64,000 nt of DNA from Pseudomonas parafulva (GTDB taxonomy: Bacteria > Pseudomonadota > Gammaproteobacteria > Pseudomonadales > Pseudomonadaceae): assembly GCF_002021815.1 (NCBI RefSeq), contig NZ_CP019952.1:3751001-3815000 (forward strand), in the 5' to 3' direction. A program made the position numbers and the translations under genes. Shown here piece after piece: positions 8,984-19,312 of the stretch. The notes under the pieces are model-generated. The model had not been told where the DNA came from. It searched no databases and was given only the letters and a program-made list of their open reading frames with translations. The number at the start of each line of letters is the position of its first letter. Within the stretch, counting starts at the first letter, position 1.

Positions 8984-9532
8984 CTATGCCTGGGTGACGA
9001 ACTCCAGTATGAAAGTCGCTGCGGGCGCCACATCCGTAGTATGGAAACGCAACCTGTCGCTTGGCTGGCTCTCCCAGACAGGTATGTTTTTCGTATCATT
9101 AGGCTTGATGCTGAACCAGGTCCAGCCAACTGGGACTTTTTTGTAGCCGACTAACACGCGATCGTGGGCCGAGACATGGCGGGCATCGAGGGTTTGCAAT
9201 TGAACCTGATTCACATTGGGCTCGCCGTCAATGTTCCCGGCCAGGTGGATAATTTGCAGGGCAGGACCGGGCGTGCCCAGCTCTGTGTCCGATGCATGAA
9301 GGACACGCCCACCACGTCCAGTAACCTGCTTGCCTGCTGACGTTCGAAATTCAAACGCCATACCCCCCTCGAGCGATGGGTGAGCGAGCATTCCGATGTC
9401 GAAGCACTCGGGCGTATCAAGCGTTCCGGCTACCTGCAGTTCATTCAAATGATTGACGATAATTGCGTGACGTTCGCCATCCTTGAGCAGATAGAGCTTA
9501 CCCTTGGCTTTTTGTAAAAAGATATCGTTCAT
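8984..9532 (-). CDS. Unrecognised accessory protein
   Basis: I do not recognise this 182-residue protein. It starts MNDIFLQKAKGKLYLLKDGE and is soluble, without a signal peptide or membrane segment. It is rich in beta-prone stretches and carries a GxxxTGRGGRVLH segment near residues 67-79. The start is well supported: AAAGGGAA lies directly upstream. Its DNA is visibly richer in A and T than its neighbours, and it sits alone between the aminotransferase and der, which I remember as adjacent in KT2440. That suggests an acquired gene. No function is proposed. Confidence 0.65.
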   Translation of the reverse strand: MNDIFLQKAKGKLYLLKDGERHAIIVNHLNELQVAGTLDTPECFDIGMLAHPSLEGGMAFEFRTSAGKQVTGRGGRVLHASDTELGTPGPALQIIHLAGNIDGEPNVNQVQLQTLDARHVSAHDRVLVGYKKVPVGWTWFSIKPNDTKNIPVWESQPSDRLRFHTTDVAPAATFILEFVTQA

Positions 9533-9800
9533 GATGTTCCCTTTGATTGATCCAGCACAGCATTCACAGGTACGTGAATAGCCAATGAGCCACCAATGAG
9601 GAGCACAGACTCAGCGCCTCGTGCACTACCCGCACACAAACTACCGGTGCAAAGTGGAAGGCGGCATAGATCAATGTTTCCTCCCGAGCTTGGCGGCATG
9701 GCCGTACTCGTGAGGAAACAGGAAACAGGGTGCGGCGCTGGAGACGCGCGGCACGGGGGGCGAAGCATGGAACGGGCAGCGTGACGCGCCCAGCAGGCGC

Positions 9801-11264
9801 CTATCGCTTATCGCGACGTTTCTTCTCAGCCTTCTTGTGGTGCGACATCAAGCGACGCTTCTTGTTGACCTGGCGGTCTGTGAGGGTGTTCTTCTTGCCC
9901 TCGTACGGGTTCTCACCGCCCTTGTACTCGATGCGAATCGGCGTGCCGACCAGCTTGAGCACGCGACGGTAGGTGTTTTCCAGGTAACGCGAGTACGACT
10001 TGGGAATGCTGTCGGTTTGGTTGCCATGGATCACGATCAGCGGCGGGTTGGCCCCACCCAGGTGCGCATAACGCAGTTTGATGCGACGGCCGTTGACCAG
10101 CGGCGGCTGGTGCTCGCTGACGGCGTCTTCGAGGATCTGCGTCAGACGGCTGGTCGGCCAGCGGGTCACAGCCGAGGTGAATGCGGCCTGCACCGACTTG
10201 TACAGGTTGCCCACGCCGGTGCCGTGCAGGGCCGAAATGAAGTGGATATCGGCGAAGTCAACGAAGAACAGCCGGCGCTCCAGTTCGGTCTTCACATAGG
10301 CACGCTCACCCGGCTCCATGCCATCCCACTTGTTCAGGGCGATGACGATGGCGCGGCCAGCTTCCAGGGCAAAGCCCAGCAGGTTCAGGTCATGATCGAC
10401 CACACCTTCGCGAGCATCCATGACGAAGATCACCACGTTGGCGTCCTTGATCGCCTGCAGCGTCTTGACCACCGAGAACTTTTCGACTTCCTCGTGGATC
10501 TTGCCGCGCTTGCGCACACCGGCGGTGTCGATGAAGGTGTACTTGTCACCATCACGCTCGAACGGGATGTAGATACTGTCGCGGGTGGTACCCGGCTCGT
10601 CGTAAACCACCACGCGCTCTTCACCGAGCATGCGGTTGACCAGGGTCGACTTGCCGACGTTGGGGCGACCAATGATGGCGATCTTGATGCCATCCTTTTC
10701 GCTTGGGCCAGGGATGCGCACGGCCTCTTCGCCTTCGGCGACATCCTGGTCCAAGGCTTCTTCTTCGGCATCGCGCGGCAAGTGGCCGAGTACGGCCTCC
10801 ATCAACGCATTGATACCTCGACCCTGGGAGCCTGCTACCGGAATGGCATTGCCCATGCCCATCGGCGAGAACTCGGCGCGGGCAACGTCAGCGTCGATAT
10901 TGTCGATCTTGTTGGCGACCAGGATCGCCGCCTTGTTGCGCTTGCGCAGGTGCTCGGCAATCATTTGGTCTGCCGCCGTCATGCCTGCACGGGCATCGAC
11001 CAGGAACAGCACATAGTCGGCTTCTTCGATGGCCATGAGCGACTGCTCGGCCATTTTTTCGTCCATGCCCACTTCATCACCGGTGATGCCACCGGTGTCG
11101 ATGAGGATGAAGGAGCGACCCTGCCAGCTGGCATCGCCGTACTGGCGATCACGGGTCAGGCCCGACAGGTCACCCACGATGGCATCGCGGGTCTTGGTCA
11201 GGCGGTTGAACATGGTGGATTTGCCGACGTTCGGGCGGCCCACCAGGGCGATTACGGGAACCAT
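9801..11264 (-). CDS. der: Ribosome assembly GTPase Der (EngA)
   Basis: The 487-residue protein has two tandem G domains, each with GRPNVGKST (near residues 8-16 and again near 200), DTGG/DTAG and NKID/NKWD motifs, then a KH-like C-terminal domain and a lysine/arginine-rich tail. This is the unique layout of Der, needed for late 50S subunit assembly. ATG 11264 was chosen over 11276 because GGAGAG lies 4 nt upstream and the product then begins [12 protein letters not shown]. It is the last gene of a minus-strand run that starts further upstream, but a terminator-like hairpin separates it from bamB. Confidence 0.97.
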   Translation of the reverse strand: MVPVIALVGRPNVGKSTMFNRLTKTRDAIVGDLSGLTRDRQYGDASWQGRSFILIDTGGITGDEVGMDEKMAEQSLMAIEEADYVLFLVDARAGMTAADQMIAEHLRKRNKAAILVANKIDNIDADVARAEFSPMGMGNAIPVAGSQGRGINALMEAVLGHLPRDAEEEALDQDVAEGEEAVRIPGPSEKDGIKIAIIGRPNVGKSTLVNRMLGEERVVVYDEPGTTRDSIYIPFERDGDKYTFIDTAGVRKRGKIHEEVEKFSVVKTLQAIKDANVVIFVMDAREGVVDHDLNLLGFALEAGRAIVIALNKWDGMEPGERAYVKTELERRLFFVDFADIHFISALHGTGVGNLYKSVQAAFTSAVTRWPTSRLTQILEDAVSEHQPPLVNGRRIKLRYAHLGGANPPLIVIHGNQTDSIPKSYSRYLENTYRRVLKLVGTPIRIEYKGGENPYEGKKNTLTDRQVNKKRRLMSHHKKAEKKRRDKR

Positions 11265-11289
11265 TCGGCTCTCCACTCTTGAATTCTTG

Positions 11290-11320
11290 AAAATACAAAG
11301 GCCGCTGCAAGGCAGCGGCC
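11290..11320 (-). terminator. Rho-independent terminator downstream of bamB
   Basis: On the minus strand a 9-bp GC stem (GGCCGCTGC/GCAGCGGCC at 11312-11320 and 11300-11308) with a 3-nt loop is followed by TTTGTATTTT. A second 8-bp stem (TGAAGCCG/CGGCTTCA, 11353-11370) lies between it and the bamB stop. It would partly insulate der from bamB. Confidence 0.7.
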
Positions 11321-11379
11321 GGAGTTCGGGCGGCGTGTCCTACGCCGCAGCCTGAAGCCGCACGGCTTCAAGCATAGCT

Positions 11380-12522
11380 TCAGCGGATAGTCAGTGCCTC
11401 GAGCTTGCCGCTGTTGCCGAAGACATAGATGGTATCCCCAACCACCAGTGGCCGTGCGCGCAGGCCACTGCTGTCGACACGCTCACGGCCAACGAAGCGA
11501 CCGTCGACCTGGCTGAGCAGGTGCAGGTAGCCTTCGAAGTCGCCTACTGCCACGTAGCTGCTGTACACCTCGGGGGCGGTCAGCTGGCGACGGGCCATGG
11601 CATCGTTGGACCACAAGGCGCTAGAGGATCGCTCATCGACGCTTTCCACGGTACCCGAGGCTTCGCTCACGTAGACGTTGCCAAAGCCTTGGGCGACCCC
11701 TACGTAGCTGGAGGCATCACGCTGCCAGAGCACGCGGCCGCTTTCCAAGTCCAGGCCCGCAACGCGCCCCTGGTACGTGCTGACGTACAGGGTACCACCA
11801 GAAAGCAGCAGGCCGCCGTCGATGTCGACGACACGCTCAAGCTCCGAACGGCCCTGCGGGATCGCCACACGGCTTTCCCATACAGGTACGCCATTGCTGA
11901 TGTCGACTGCCACGACCTTGCCGGTGGAAAGGCCCGCGACTGCCAGGCGGTTGGTCACGACGGGCGCGCCGGTGCCGCGAAGGGTCAGTACCGCCGGGGT
12001 GCTTTCATAGATCCAGCGACGGTCACCAGTGGCGGCATCCAGCCCGATCAGGCGATCGTCCTGGGTCTGCACCACCACTACATCACCGTTGTTGGCCGGA
12101 GGCGCCAGCACTTCGCTGGTCACGCGGGCGCGCCAGCGCTCCTCACCGGTGCTCGAATCCAGGGCGATCACTTCACCCTTGAGGGTGCCGAGCATCACCA
12201 GGCCATAGCCTACGCCAACCGCACCGGAAACCGGCAGGTCAAGGTCCTTGTTCCACACCACGTTGCCCGTGATGCGGTCCAGGGCATAGACATCCCCAGT
12301 GACGTCGGAGGCATAGATCCGGTCATTCTCGATGGCCGGCACGAGGGTATTGTAGGTTTCACCCTGGCCATCACCGATGGAGCGGCTCCACTGCTTCTTG
12401 AGCACCACTTCCTCGGTGAACTTGGTCAGCTCGGCAGGAGGCAGTTCCTTCTTGCTGTTGCTGCTGCACCCTGCGGCCAATACCGCCAAGGTCAGCACTG
12501 CTGCTTGTTTCCAACCGATCAC
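11380..12522 (-). CDS. bamB: Outer membrane assembly lipoprotein BamB
   Basis: The 380-residue protein begins with a lipoprotein signal ending in LAAGC (C19). It then consists of repeated PQQ-type beta-propeller blades with motifs such as ALDxxTGxxxW. BamB is a periplasmic-facing lipoprotein of the BAM complex, which inserts beta-barrel proteins. The start is a GTG that follows the TAA of yfgM with no gap, so the pair is translationally coupled. The order yfgM-bamB-der is the usual one in gammaproteobacteria. Confidence 0.96.
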   Translation of the reverse strand: MIGWKQAAVLTLAVLAAGCSSNSKKELPPAELTKFTEEVVLKKQWSRSIGDGQGETYNTLVPAIENDRIYASDVTGDVYALDRITGNVVWNKDLDLPVSGAVGVGYGLVMLGTLKGEVIALDSSTGEERWRARVTSEVLAPPANNGDVVVVQTQDDRLIGLDAATGDRRWIYESTPAVLTLRGTGAPVVTNRLAVAGLSTGKVVAVDISNGVPVWESRVAIPQGRSELERVVDIDGGLLLSGGTLYVSTYQGRVAGLDLESGRVLWQRDASSYVGVAQGFGNVYVSEASGTVESVDERSSSALWSNDAMARRQLTAPEVYSSYVAVGDFEGYLHLLSQVDGRFVGRERVDSSGLRARPLVVGDTIYVFGNSGKLEALTIR

Positions 12523-13164
12523 TTACGCGTCCCCTCTGGCCAGATCATCGAGCTTCAACTGCAAGCCACCCACTGCCGCCTCGTCGGACAACGCAGCCTT
12601 GGCCTTTTCGTAGGCACCGTGCGCGTCAGCAGTGCGGCCCAGCTGTACCAGCAGGTCCCCTTTCAACTCCTCGCGACTGGCGAGGAAGGCTTTCTCGGCA
12701 TCCCCATCCAGCAACTTGAGGGCATCCTCGGCCTTGTTCTGGGCAGCCAGCACACGGGCCAGACGCTGGCGTGCGATCTCGCCAAGGGTGGCGTCTGCTG
12801 GCTTGTCCACAATAGCCTTGAGCTCGCCAGCGGCATCGTCGAGCTTGCCGCTCTCGACCGCTACCTTGGCCACGAACAGGCTGCCGTACTGGGCATAGGT
12901 CGTGCCGCCGAACTCGCTCTTGAGCTTGCCGGCCAGTTCCGCAACCCGGGTGGCGTCCGGCTGACCCGTAGGCGTGAGGCTGGTTTCCAACAGCGCCTGA
13001 TACAGCTGCGAGGCACCTTGCGACTGGTTGTTCTGGTACTTGTGCCAGGTGTTCCACCCCAGCACCACCACGCCGGCGAGCAGCGCGCCGGTCAGCAGCG
13101 GCTTGCCGTTACGGTTCCACCAGTCCTTGACCCCTGCCAGGTCATCATCATCGGTACTCGACAC
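12523..13164 (-). CDS. yfgM: YfgM-family tetratricopeptide-like membrane protein
   Basis: The 213-residue protein has an acidic N-terminus (SSTDDDDLAGVKDWW), one membrane segment near residues 24-42 and a helical TPR-like periplasmic domain. In E. coli, YfgM is a single-pass partner of the SecYEG translocon and PpiD and influences envelope stress. It sits between hisS and bamB as usual. The stop codon abuts the bamB start. Confidence 0.92.
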   Translation of the reverse strand: MSSTDDDDLAGVKDWWNRNGKPLLTGALLAGVVVLGWNTWHKYQNNQSQGASQLYQALLETSLTPTGQPDATRVAELAGKLKSEFGGTTYAQYGSLFVAKVAVESGKLDDAAGELKAIVDKPADATLGEIARQRLARVLAAQNKAEDALKLLDGDAEKAFLASREELKGDLLVQLGRTADAHGAYEKAKAALSDEAAVGGLQLKLDDLARGDA

Positions 13165-13203
13165 CCCAATACTCCTTTTCGCCTATTCGCTCGTTGAACC
13201 GCG

Positions 13204-14493
13204 TTACGCGTGTGCGATCGCGGTTTCCAGGTGCCCTGCAAGGGCATCCCAGGCAATGTTCTGTTGTTCGCCCTGACCACGCAGGGGTTTGAAGCCGACT
13301 TCCTGTTTGGCCAACTCGTCATCGCCAAGAATCAAGGCGAACAGCGCGCCGCTCTTGTCGGCTTTCTTGAACTGGCTCTTGAAACTGCCCCCGCCCGCAT
13401 TCACGGCCAGACGCAGGCCGGGCAGACGGTCACGCACCGCTTCGGACAGTCGCAGGCCCGCCAACTCGGCCTGCTCGCCAAACGCGCAGAGGTAGACATC
13501 GACCTGACGGCTGATGGAGTCCGGTACCTTGCCCAGGGTTTCGAGCAGCAGAATCAGACGCTCGATACCCATGGCAAAGCCAACGCCAGGGGTAGGCTTG
13601 CCGCCCATTTGCTCCACCAGCCCATCGTAGCGGCCGCCGGCACATACGGTGCCCTGGGCGCCAAGCTTGTCAGTGACCCATTCGAAGACGGTCTTGCTGT
13701 AGTAATCCAGCCCCCGCACCAGCTTGGTGTTGAGCACGAATGGAATGCCGGCAGCGTCCAGGCGGGCCTTCAGGCCTACGAAGTGCGCACGGGATTCTTC
13801 GTCCAGGTAATCTTCGAGCTTCGGCGCATCGACCAGCACCGCCTGGGTATTGGTGTCCTTGCTGTCGAGGATGCGCAGCGGATTGCTCTTGAGGCGGCGC
13901 TGGCTGTCTTCGTCCAGTTGCTCCAGGCGCGCGGACAGGAACTCTACCAACGCGTCGCGGTAGCGGGCGCGCGCTTGGCTGGTGCCAAGGCTGTTGAGTT
14001 CGAGCTTGACCGCATCCTGAATACCCAGCAAGCCCCACAGGCGCCAGGTCAGCATGATCAACTCGGCATCGATGTCCGGGCCATCGAGGTTGAACACCTC
14101 CACACCGATCTGGTGGAACTGCCGGTAGCGGCCCTTCTGGGGGCGCTCGTGGCGGAACATTTGCCCGATGTACCACAGCTTCTGCACCTGGCCATTACCG
14201 GTGATGCCATGCTCCAGCACCGCGCGGACGCAGGCCGCCGTCCCTTCCGGACGCAACGTGAGCGAGTCGCCGTTGCGGTCCTCGAAGGTGTACATCTCCT
14301 TTTCGACAATATCGGTCACTTCACCGATCGAGCGCTTGAACAGCTCGGTGAATTCCACGATGGGCGTGCGGATCTGGCTGTACCCGTAGGTGTCCAGCAG
14401 GCCGGCAACGGTACCTTCGAAATAGCGCCACAACGGCGACTGCTCAGGCAGGATGTCGTTCATGCCACGGATGGCTTGCAGCGATTTGCTCAC
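13204..14493 (-). CDS. hisS: Histidyl-tRNA synthetase
   Basis: The 429-residue class II synthetase carries the motif 2 region around [16 protein letters not shown], the histidine-specific [15 protein letters not shown] segment and the GGGRYDGL-type motif ([15 protein letters not shown]). The C-terminal anticodon-binding domain follows. It charges tRNA-His. The start is GTG with AAGGAT upstream. It lies in the conserved ispG-hisS-yfgM-bamB series. Confidence 0.97.
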   Translation of the reverse strand: MSKSLQAIRGMNDILPEQSPLWRYFEGTVAGLLDTYGYSQIRTPIVEFTELFKRSIGEVTDIVEKEMYTFEDRNGDSLTLRPEGTAACVRAVLEHGITGNGQVQKLWYIGQMFRHERPQKGRYRQFHQIGVEVFNLDGPDIDAELIMLTWRLWGLLGIQDAVKLELNSLGTSQARARYRDALVEFLSARLEQLDEDSQRRLKSNPLRILDSKDTNTQAVLVDAPKLEDYLDEESRAHFVGLKARLDAAGIPFVLNTKLVRGLDYYSKTVFEWVTDKLGAQGTVCAGGRYDGLVEQMGGKPTPGVGFAMGIERLILLLETLGKVPDSISRQVDVYLCAFGEQAELAGLRLSEAVRDRLPGLRLAVNAGGGSFKSQFKKADKSGALFALILGDDELAKQEVGFKPLRGQGEQQNIAWDALAGHLETAIAHA

Positions 14494-14518
14494 GAATGAT
14501 CCTTACGAATTCTGTGTA

Positions 14519-15628
14519 TCAGCCACGGACGATCAGTGCCGCGTCGGCTTCGACCTTCTCGGCCGCTTTCTGTCGGATGAGCCTTTCGAGATCATCGACC
14601 AGGTTGTCGTTGGTCAGTTTCTGCGCAGGTTTACCGTCGATGTAGACCAGGTTGGGCGTACCACCGGTGAGGCCGACATGCGCTTCCTTGGCCTCCCCCG
14701 GGCCATTGACCACACAGCCGATGACGGCCACGTCCAACGGAACCAGCAGGTCCTCGAGGCGCCCTTCGAGCTCGTTCATGGTTTTTACCACATCGAAATT
14801 CTGCCGCGAGCAGCTCGGGCAGGCGATGAAGTTGATGCCTCGTGAACGCAAATGCAGGGACTTGAGGATGTCATAGCCTACCTTGACCTCCTCCACCGGG
14901 TCTGCCGCCAGCGAAATGCGGATGGTATCGCCAATGCCTTCGGCCAGCAGCATACCTAGGCCAACGGCAGATTTCACCGTACCCGAACGCAGGCCACCGG
15001 CTTCGGTGATCCCCAGGTGCAGGGGTTGCACGATTTGCCGCGCCAACAGGCGATAGGCTTCGACGGCCATGAACACGTCCGACGCCTTGACGCTCACCTT
15101 GAAATCCTGGAAGTCGAGGCGATCAAGGTGCTCCACATGACGCAGCGCCGATTCGACCAGGGCAGCAGGCGTAGGCTCGCCGTACTTTTTCTGCAGGTCC
15201 TTTTCCAGTGAGCCTGCGTTGACCCCGATACGGATCGGGATACCGCGGTCGCGGGCGGCGTCCACGACGGCCCTGACCCGGTCTTCACGACCGATGTTGC
15301 CGGGGTTGATGCGCAGGCAGTCCACACCCAGCTCGGCCACGCGCAAAGCGATCTTGTAGTCGAAGTGAATGTCGGCGACCAGCGGCACACTGACCTGCTG
15401 CTTGATGCGGCCGAAGGCTTCGGCTGCGTCCATGTCAGGTACCGAGACGCGAACGATGTCCACACCGGCATCGACCAGACGCTGGATCTGCCCCACCGTG
15501 GCGGCGACATCATTGGTATCGGTATTGGTCATGCTCTGCACTGCAATGGGCGCATCACCACCCACCGGCACATTGCCGACCCATATCTTGCGGGATTCGC
15601 GACGTTTGATCGGGGATTGGCCGTGCAT
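14519..15628 (-). CDS. ispG: 4-hydroxy-3-methylbut-2-enyl diphosphate synthase
   Basis: The 369-residue enzyme of the MEP isoprenoid pathway converts MEcPP to HMBPP. The [4Fe-4S] ligands are visible in ACPSCSR and GCVVNGPGE. Its dependence on an Fe-S cluster is noteworthy because the isc operon lies about 9 kb upstream on the same strand. It starts 3 nt after the rodZ stop, so the two are co-transcribed. Confidence 0.97.
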   Translation of the reverse strand: MHGQSPIKRRESRKIWVGNVPVGGDAPIAVQSMTNTDTNDVAATVGQIQRLVDAGVDIVRVSVPDMDAAEAFGRIKQQVSVPLVADIHFDYKIALRVAELGVDCLRINPGNIGREDRVRAVVDAARDRGIPIRIGVNAGSLEKDLQKKYGEPTPAALVESALRHVEHLDRLDFQDFKVSVKASDVFMAVEAYRLLARQIVQPLHLGITEAGGLRSGTVKSAVGLGMLLAEGIGDTIRISLAADPVEEVKVGYDILKSLHLRSRGINFIACPSCSRQNFDVVKTMNELEGRLEDLLVPLDVAVIGCVVNGPGEAKEAHVGLTGGTPNLVYIDGKPAQKLTNDNLVDDLERLIRQKAAEKVEADAALIVRG

Positions 15629-15631
15629 GAA

Positions 15632-16642
15632 TTACTGTCCCAACTTCAGGCGAGCGGTTTCGCCACTGGTGAACGGGGCAACGTCGACGGACTGGCCGTT
15701 GTAGCTGACCTTGGCGCCACGGGCAAAGCCCAGGCGGAGCGCAAAGGGCGCCTTGCCAGTCAGCTCGAGGTTGTCCCCCTTGCGCTTGATGCCGCTGAAC
15801 AGCACCTTGCCGTTGCCATCGGAAACCTGAGTCCAGCAATCGGCGACGAACTCAATCGCGACCTTGCCGCTGCCCGCTGGCGCAGCTGCGGGCTCGGCTG
15901 CGTCTGCGCTTGTCGCAGGTGTGGCTGCCGTCGGCGCGCTGACAACAGGGGTAGCAGTGGCCGGCACCGGAGCCGGCTGAGGCGTTGCGGTGCCAGTTAC
16001 CGGAGCCGACCCAGCGGCTGGCGTGTCGGCCGCCGGTGCCTGACTGGTACTTGCAGCCTGCTGCTCGTCGGTGCTCTGGGCCAGCGGCAGGGGGGCGCTT
16101 TCAGGTTGCTGGGCGGCAGAGACGGCTTGGTCTTCGGGTTCGTCAAGCGGGTGAATCTGGGTGGTGCCGTCGGCGCTTTCGACCTCAACATGCTCAAGGG
16201 CAACGCTAGACAGGTCCTTGCCGCGCATGCTGCCCTGGTCCTGCCACCAGACGAAACCGCCACCCACCACAGCCAGCAGCAACAACAGGCTGACCCCGCG
16301 CAGGATATTGTGGGACAACCGTGAAGGCTCTTCGATACGCCCCAGCGAATGGACGTCGCTGCCTTTGGCGTGAGTGCCGGTGTAGCGATCGAAGGCTTCG
16401 ACCAAGGCGGCCTGGTCCAGCTCCATCAACTTGGCATAGGCGCGAATGTAGCCTCGGGCGAAGGTATGCCCGGGCAGCTTGTCGAAGGCGCCGGTTTCCA
16501 CATGGTTGAGCGAGCTGACAGTAAGATTGAGCTTGCGGGCCACCTCGGCTTGGGACCAGCCCCGTTTCTCACGGGCCAGGCGCAACAGCTCACCAGGGTT
16601 CTGGCCAGGCGCTACAGCTACTTCGGGATGCGCGGCGTTCAT
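15632..16642 (-). CDS. rodZ: Cytoskeleton protein RodZ
   Basis: The 336-residue protein has an N-terminal helix-turn-helix of the Cro type (residues about 17-78), one membrane helix (about 112-132), and a Pro/Ala/Thr-rich linker (about 165-250). A C-terminal DUF4115 domain follows in the periplasm. RodZ links MreB filaments to the elongation machinery and sets rod shape. Its start overlaps the stop of pilW by 4 bp. Confidence 0.93.
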   Translation of the reverse strand: MNAAHPEVAVAPGQNPGELLRLAREKRGWSQAEVARKLNLTVSSLNHVETGAFDKLPGHTFARGYIRAYAKLMELDQAALVEAFDRYTGTHAKGSDVHSLGRIEEPSRLSHNILRGVSLLLLLAVVGGGFVWWQDQGSMRGKDLSSVALEHVEVESADGTTQIHPLDEPEDQAVSAAQQPESAPLPLAQSTDEQQAASTSQAPAADTPAAGSAPVTGTATPQPAPVPATATPVVSAPTAATPATSADAAEPAAAPAGSGKVAIEFVADCWTQVSDGNGKVLFSGIKRKGDNLELTGKAPFALRLGFARGAKVSYNGQSVDVAPFTSGETARLKLGQ

Positions 16643-17400
16643 CGTTGCTCCGACAGGTATTGCTGATATTCCGGCGTACCGGGATAAAGTCGTTGTAATT
16701 GCTGCCCCAACTCGGCCACCGTGCCTTGTTCGTCGAACACCTTGGCAAGGCGGCTGCCCAGCAGCAGGCTCCGGGCATCGTGGCCACTCAACCGGCTGAA
16801 ACGATCGTAGTAATCCCGGGCCGGCACATAATGCCTGTTTTCGTAGGACAACTCAGCCATTTCCAGCAACGCTTGTGGTTGTCGCTGGTTAAGCTGCAAT
16901 GCTTTTTGCAAATAGGCGTGGGCCTGATCGCGCTGGCCGAGCCTCAAGGCTGTCAGGCCAAGGTTTTCATAAACCCGTGAACGCTCAGGATACAGGGTAT
17001 CGGCGCTGGCAAGGCGAAACATCTGCTGCGCTTCGGCAAACCGCCCTTGAGCATAAAGGAAACTGCCGTAATTGTTGCGAATTCGCGTGGTGCCGGCACC
17101 CGCCGCGAGCGCTTGCTTGAAATGACGCTCCGCCAACAAAGGCTCGTCTTCGGCCTGATAGACCAATGCCAAGGCTGCATGCGCGTCGGCATCGTTGCCA
17201 TCCAGCGCCAATGCCTTTGCCAAGGGCGCCTTGGCCTGGCCTAGCATCCCCTGTTGCAGGTAGCCCAGCCCCAGTTGCACATAAGCGCGCCCGGCCTCGA
17301 CCCTGCGCTGTTCAGCCACCTGCGCATCGCTCCCTCCACCCGACATGCAGCCGGCGAGCAGCGAAAGCGCAAGGATCGGCAGCGCAGCGCGCAGGTTCAT
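16639..17400 (-). CDS. pilW: Type IV pilus biogenesis lipoprotein PilW/PilF (pilotin)
   Basis: The 253-residue lipoprotein has its lipobox at LLAGC (C18), followed by a series of tetratricopeptide repeats. PilF/PilW helps the secretin PilQ reach and assemble in the outer membrane. The frame is open 49 codons further upstream, but ATG 17400 gives the signal peptide and the family length. It lies between rlmN and rodZ, as in other Pseudomonas. Confidence 0.92.
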   Translation of the reverse strand: MNLRAALPILALSLLAGCMSGGGSDAQVAEQRRVEAGRAYVQLGLGYLQQGMLGQAKAPLAKALALDGNDADAHAALALVYQAEDEPLLAERHFKQALAAGAGTTRIRNNYGSFLYAQGRFAEAQQMFRLASADTLYPERSRVYENLGLTALRLGQRDQAHAYLQKALQLNQRQPQALLEMAELSYENRHYVPARDYYDRFSRLSGHDARSLLLGSRLAKVFDEQGTVAELGQQLQRLYPGTPEYQQYLSEQR

Positions 17401-17413
17401 AGGCCAGCTCCGG

Positions 17414-18559
17414 TCAGTGGGCGGCCGGGCTGTCCGACCGCTCGGCGTCTGCCGACAGCTGCCGGACGGCGATGTAACGTTCGCTGCGCCGGGTGCGGTC
17501 ATTGACCTGCCCCACCAGCTGACCGCAGGCTGCATCGATGTCATCACCGCGGGTGGTGCGCGTCGTCACGTTGTAGCCGCCGTGGTGCAGCAGGTCCTGG
17601 AAACGACGAATGGCGTTGTTGCTGGGGCGCTCGTAGCCGGAGTGCGGGAACGGGTTGAATGGAATCAGGTTGATCTTGCACGGCACGTCGCGCAGCAGTT
17701 CGATCATCTGCGCCGCATGCTCGGGCTGGTCGTTGACGTCCTTGAGCAGGGTGTACTCGATGGTGAGCACACGCTTGCCACCCAGGGTCGCCATGTAACC
17801 CATGCACGAGTCGAGCAGCATCTTGAGCGGATACTTCTTGTTGATCGGTACCAGCTTGTTGCGCAGCTCGTCATTGGGCGCATGCAACGACAAGGCCAGG
17901 GACACATCGATGTGCTTGGCCAGCTCGTCGATCATCGGCACGACACCCGAGGTGGACAGGGTGACGCGACGCTTGGAGATGCCATAGCCCAGATCTTCCA
18001 TCATGATCTTCATGGCGGCGATGACATTGTCGAAATTGAGCAGGGGTTCGCCCATGCCCATCATGACCACGTTGGTGATGGCGCGGTCGATCTTGGCAGG
18101 CACGGTCCCGAAGGATTTGTTCGCAAGCCACACCTGGCCGATCACTTCGGCGGCGGTGAGGTTGCTGTTGAAGCCTTGTTTACCGGTGGAGCAGAAGCTG
18201 CAGTCCAGGGCACAACCGGCTTGCGACGACACGCACAGGGTGCCGCGATCGTCGGTGGGAATGTAGACGGTTTCGACGCAGCTGCCAGAGGCAACGCGGA
18301 TCACCCACTTGCGGGTGCCGTCTGCGGAAATGTCTTCGCTGACCACTTCCGGCGGGCGAATTTCGGCAACGGCCTCGAGCTTTTCACGCAAGACCTTGCC
18401 GACGTTCGTCATGGCGGCGAAATCATCGACGCCAAAGTGGTGAATCCATTTCATCACCTGACCGGCGCGGAAGCGCTTCTCTCCGATGGAATCGAAGAAT
18501 TGTTCCATTTCCTGCAGGGTCAAACCCAGCAGGTTGATTTTGTCAGTCGATGTCGTCAT
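17414..18559 (-). CDS. rlmN: 23S rRNA/tRNA adenine-C2 methyltransferase RlmN
   Basis: The 381-residue radical SAM enzyme shows the cluster motif CALDCSFC and the methyl-carrying cysteine region near the C-terminus ([15 protein letters not shown]). It methylates A2503 of 23S rRNA and A37 of some tRNAs. The gene is flanked by ndk upstream and pilW downstream with short gaps. Confidence 0.96.
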   Translation of the reverse strand: MTTSTDKINLLGLTLQEMEQFFDSIGEKRFRAGQVMKWIHHFGVDDFAAMTNVGKVLREKLEAVAEIRPPEVVSEDISADGTRKWVIRVASGSCVETVYIPTDDRGTLCVSSQAGCALDCSFCSTGKQGFNSNLTAAEVIGQVWLANKSFGTVPAKIDRAITNVVMMGMGEPLLNFDNVIAAMKIMMEDLGYGISKRRVTLSTSGVVPMIDELAKHIDVSLALSLHAPNDELRNKLVPINKKYPLKMLLDSCMGYMATLGGKRVLTIEYTLLKDVNDQPEHAAQMIELLRDVPCKINLIPFNPFPHSGYERPSNNAIRRFQDLLHHGGYNVTTRTTRGDDIDAACGQLVGQVNDRTRRSERYIAVRQLSADAERSDSPAAH

Positions 18560-18587
18560 GGATTCACCCTCACCCGTAAGCTTGCGC

Positions 18588-19013
18588 TTAGCGAGTGGTT
18601 ACCTCGGTAGCAGCGAAGAAGTAAGCGATTTCGCGAGCGGCAGCAGCTTCGGAGTCCGAACCGTGAACGGCGTTGGCGTCGATGGACTCGGCGAAGTCGG
18701 CGCGGATGGTGCCGGCAGCTGCTTCTTTAGGGTTGGTAGCGCCCATCAGCTCACGGTTCTTGGCAATGGCGTTCTCGCCTTCCAGGACCTGAACGACAAC
18801 CGGACCGGAAGTCATGAAGGCAACCAGGTCACCGAAGAAGCCGCGCTCACGGTGCTCGGCGTAGAAGCCTTCGGCCTCGGCCTTGGACAGTTGCTTGATT
18901 TTCGAGGCAACGATTTTCAGGCCGGCTTCTTCGAAGCGAGTGGTGATCTTGCCGATGACGTTCTTGGCAACGGCGTCAGGCTTGATGATGGAGAAAGTAC
19001 GTTGAACAGCCAT
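18588..19013 (-). CDS. ndk: Nucleoside diphosphate kinase
   Basis: At 141 residues it is the standard length. The start [21 protein letters not shown] and the active-site histidine motif near NAVHGSD are typical. It balances NTP and dNTP pools by phosphotransfer through a histidine. It stands between the isc operon terminator and rlmN and probably has its own promoter. Confidence 0.97.
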   Translation of the reverse strand: MAVQRTFSIIKPDAVAKNVIGKITTRFEEAGLKIVASKIKQLSKAEAEGFYAEHRERGFFGDLVAFMTSGPVVVQVLEGENAIAKNRELMGATNPKEAAAGTIRADFAESIDANAVHGSDSEAAAAREIAYFFAATEVTTR

Positions 19014-19040
19014 GGAAAACTCCAGAATATGAGTGTTACG

Positions 19041-19071
19041 AAAAATTAAACCCGCGAATTATACGCGGGTT
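19041..19071 (-). terminator. Terminator at the end of the isc operon
   Basis: On the minus strand the stem AACCCGCG/CGCGGGTT (19064-19071 with 19049-19056, 7-nt loop) is followed by TTTAATTTTTCG. It lies 31 bp after the iscX stop and before ndk. Confidence 0.75.
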
Positions 19072-19101
19072 CCAGGGGATTGCCTAACCTGCGGTACGTG
19101 T

Positions 19102-19302
19102 TCAGTCGGCTTCGTCGATCCAGGCGGCCTGGATGGCCTCGAGTACCTTCTCGCCGGCGCGCGAAGGATCGTCGCTGAAGCCAGGCAATGCCACCACCCA
19201 GCGGTGCAAATCGACGAAATTCACATACCGAGGATCGACGTCCGGCTTGCTTTCTGCAAGCTCGATGGCGATATCAAGTACATCAATCCATTTCAGACTC
19301 AT
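19102..19302 (-). CDS. iscX: Fe-S assembly protein IscX
   Basis: The 66-residue acidic protein starts MSLKWIDVLDIAIELAE and contains DPRYVNFVDLHRWV, both hallmarks of IscX. It binds IscS and modulates cluster assembly as a frataxin-like regulator. It is the last gene of the isc operon, 10 bp behind fdx. Confidence 0.96.
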   Translation of the reverse strand: MSLKWIDVLDIAIELAESKPDVDPRYVNFVDLHRWVVALPGFSDDPSRAGEKVLEAIQAAWIDEAD

Positions 19303-19312
19303 GTCCAGGACC

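Noticed and set aside
9529..9768. 79-codon minus frame upstream of the unknown gene
   Set aside because: It overlaps the start and ribosome-binding site of the better supported gene at 8984-9532 and has random composition.
9837..11282. 481-codon plus-strand frame opposite der
   Set aside because: It mirrors the conserved der gene; low-complexity composition without motifs shows it is a shadow. The same holds for long plus frames opposite secD (28874-30928), iscS (22813-24720), cyoB (50462-51757), phnD (39273-40214) and alaC (46922-48190).
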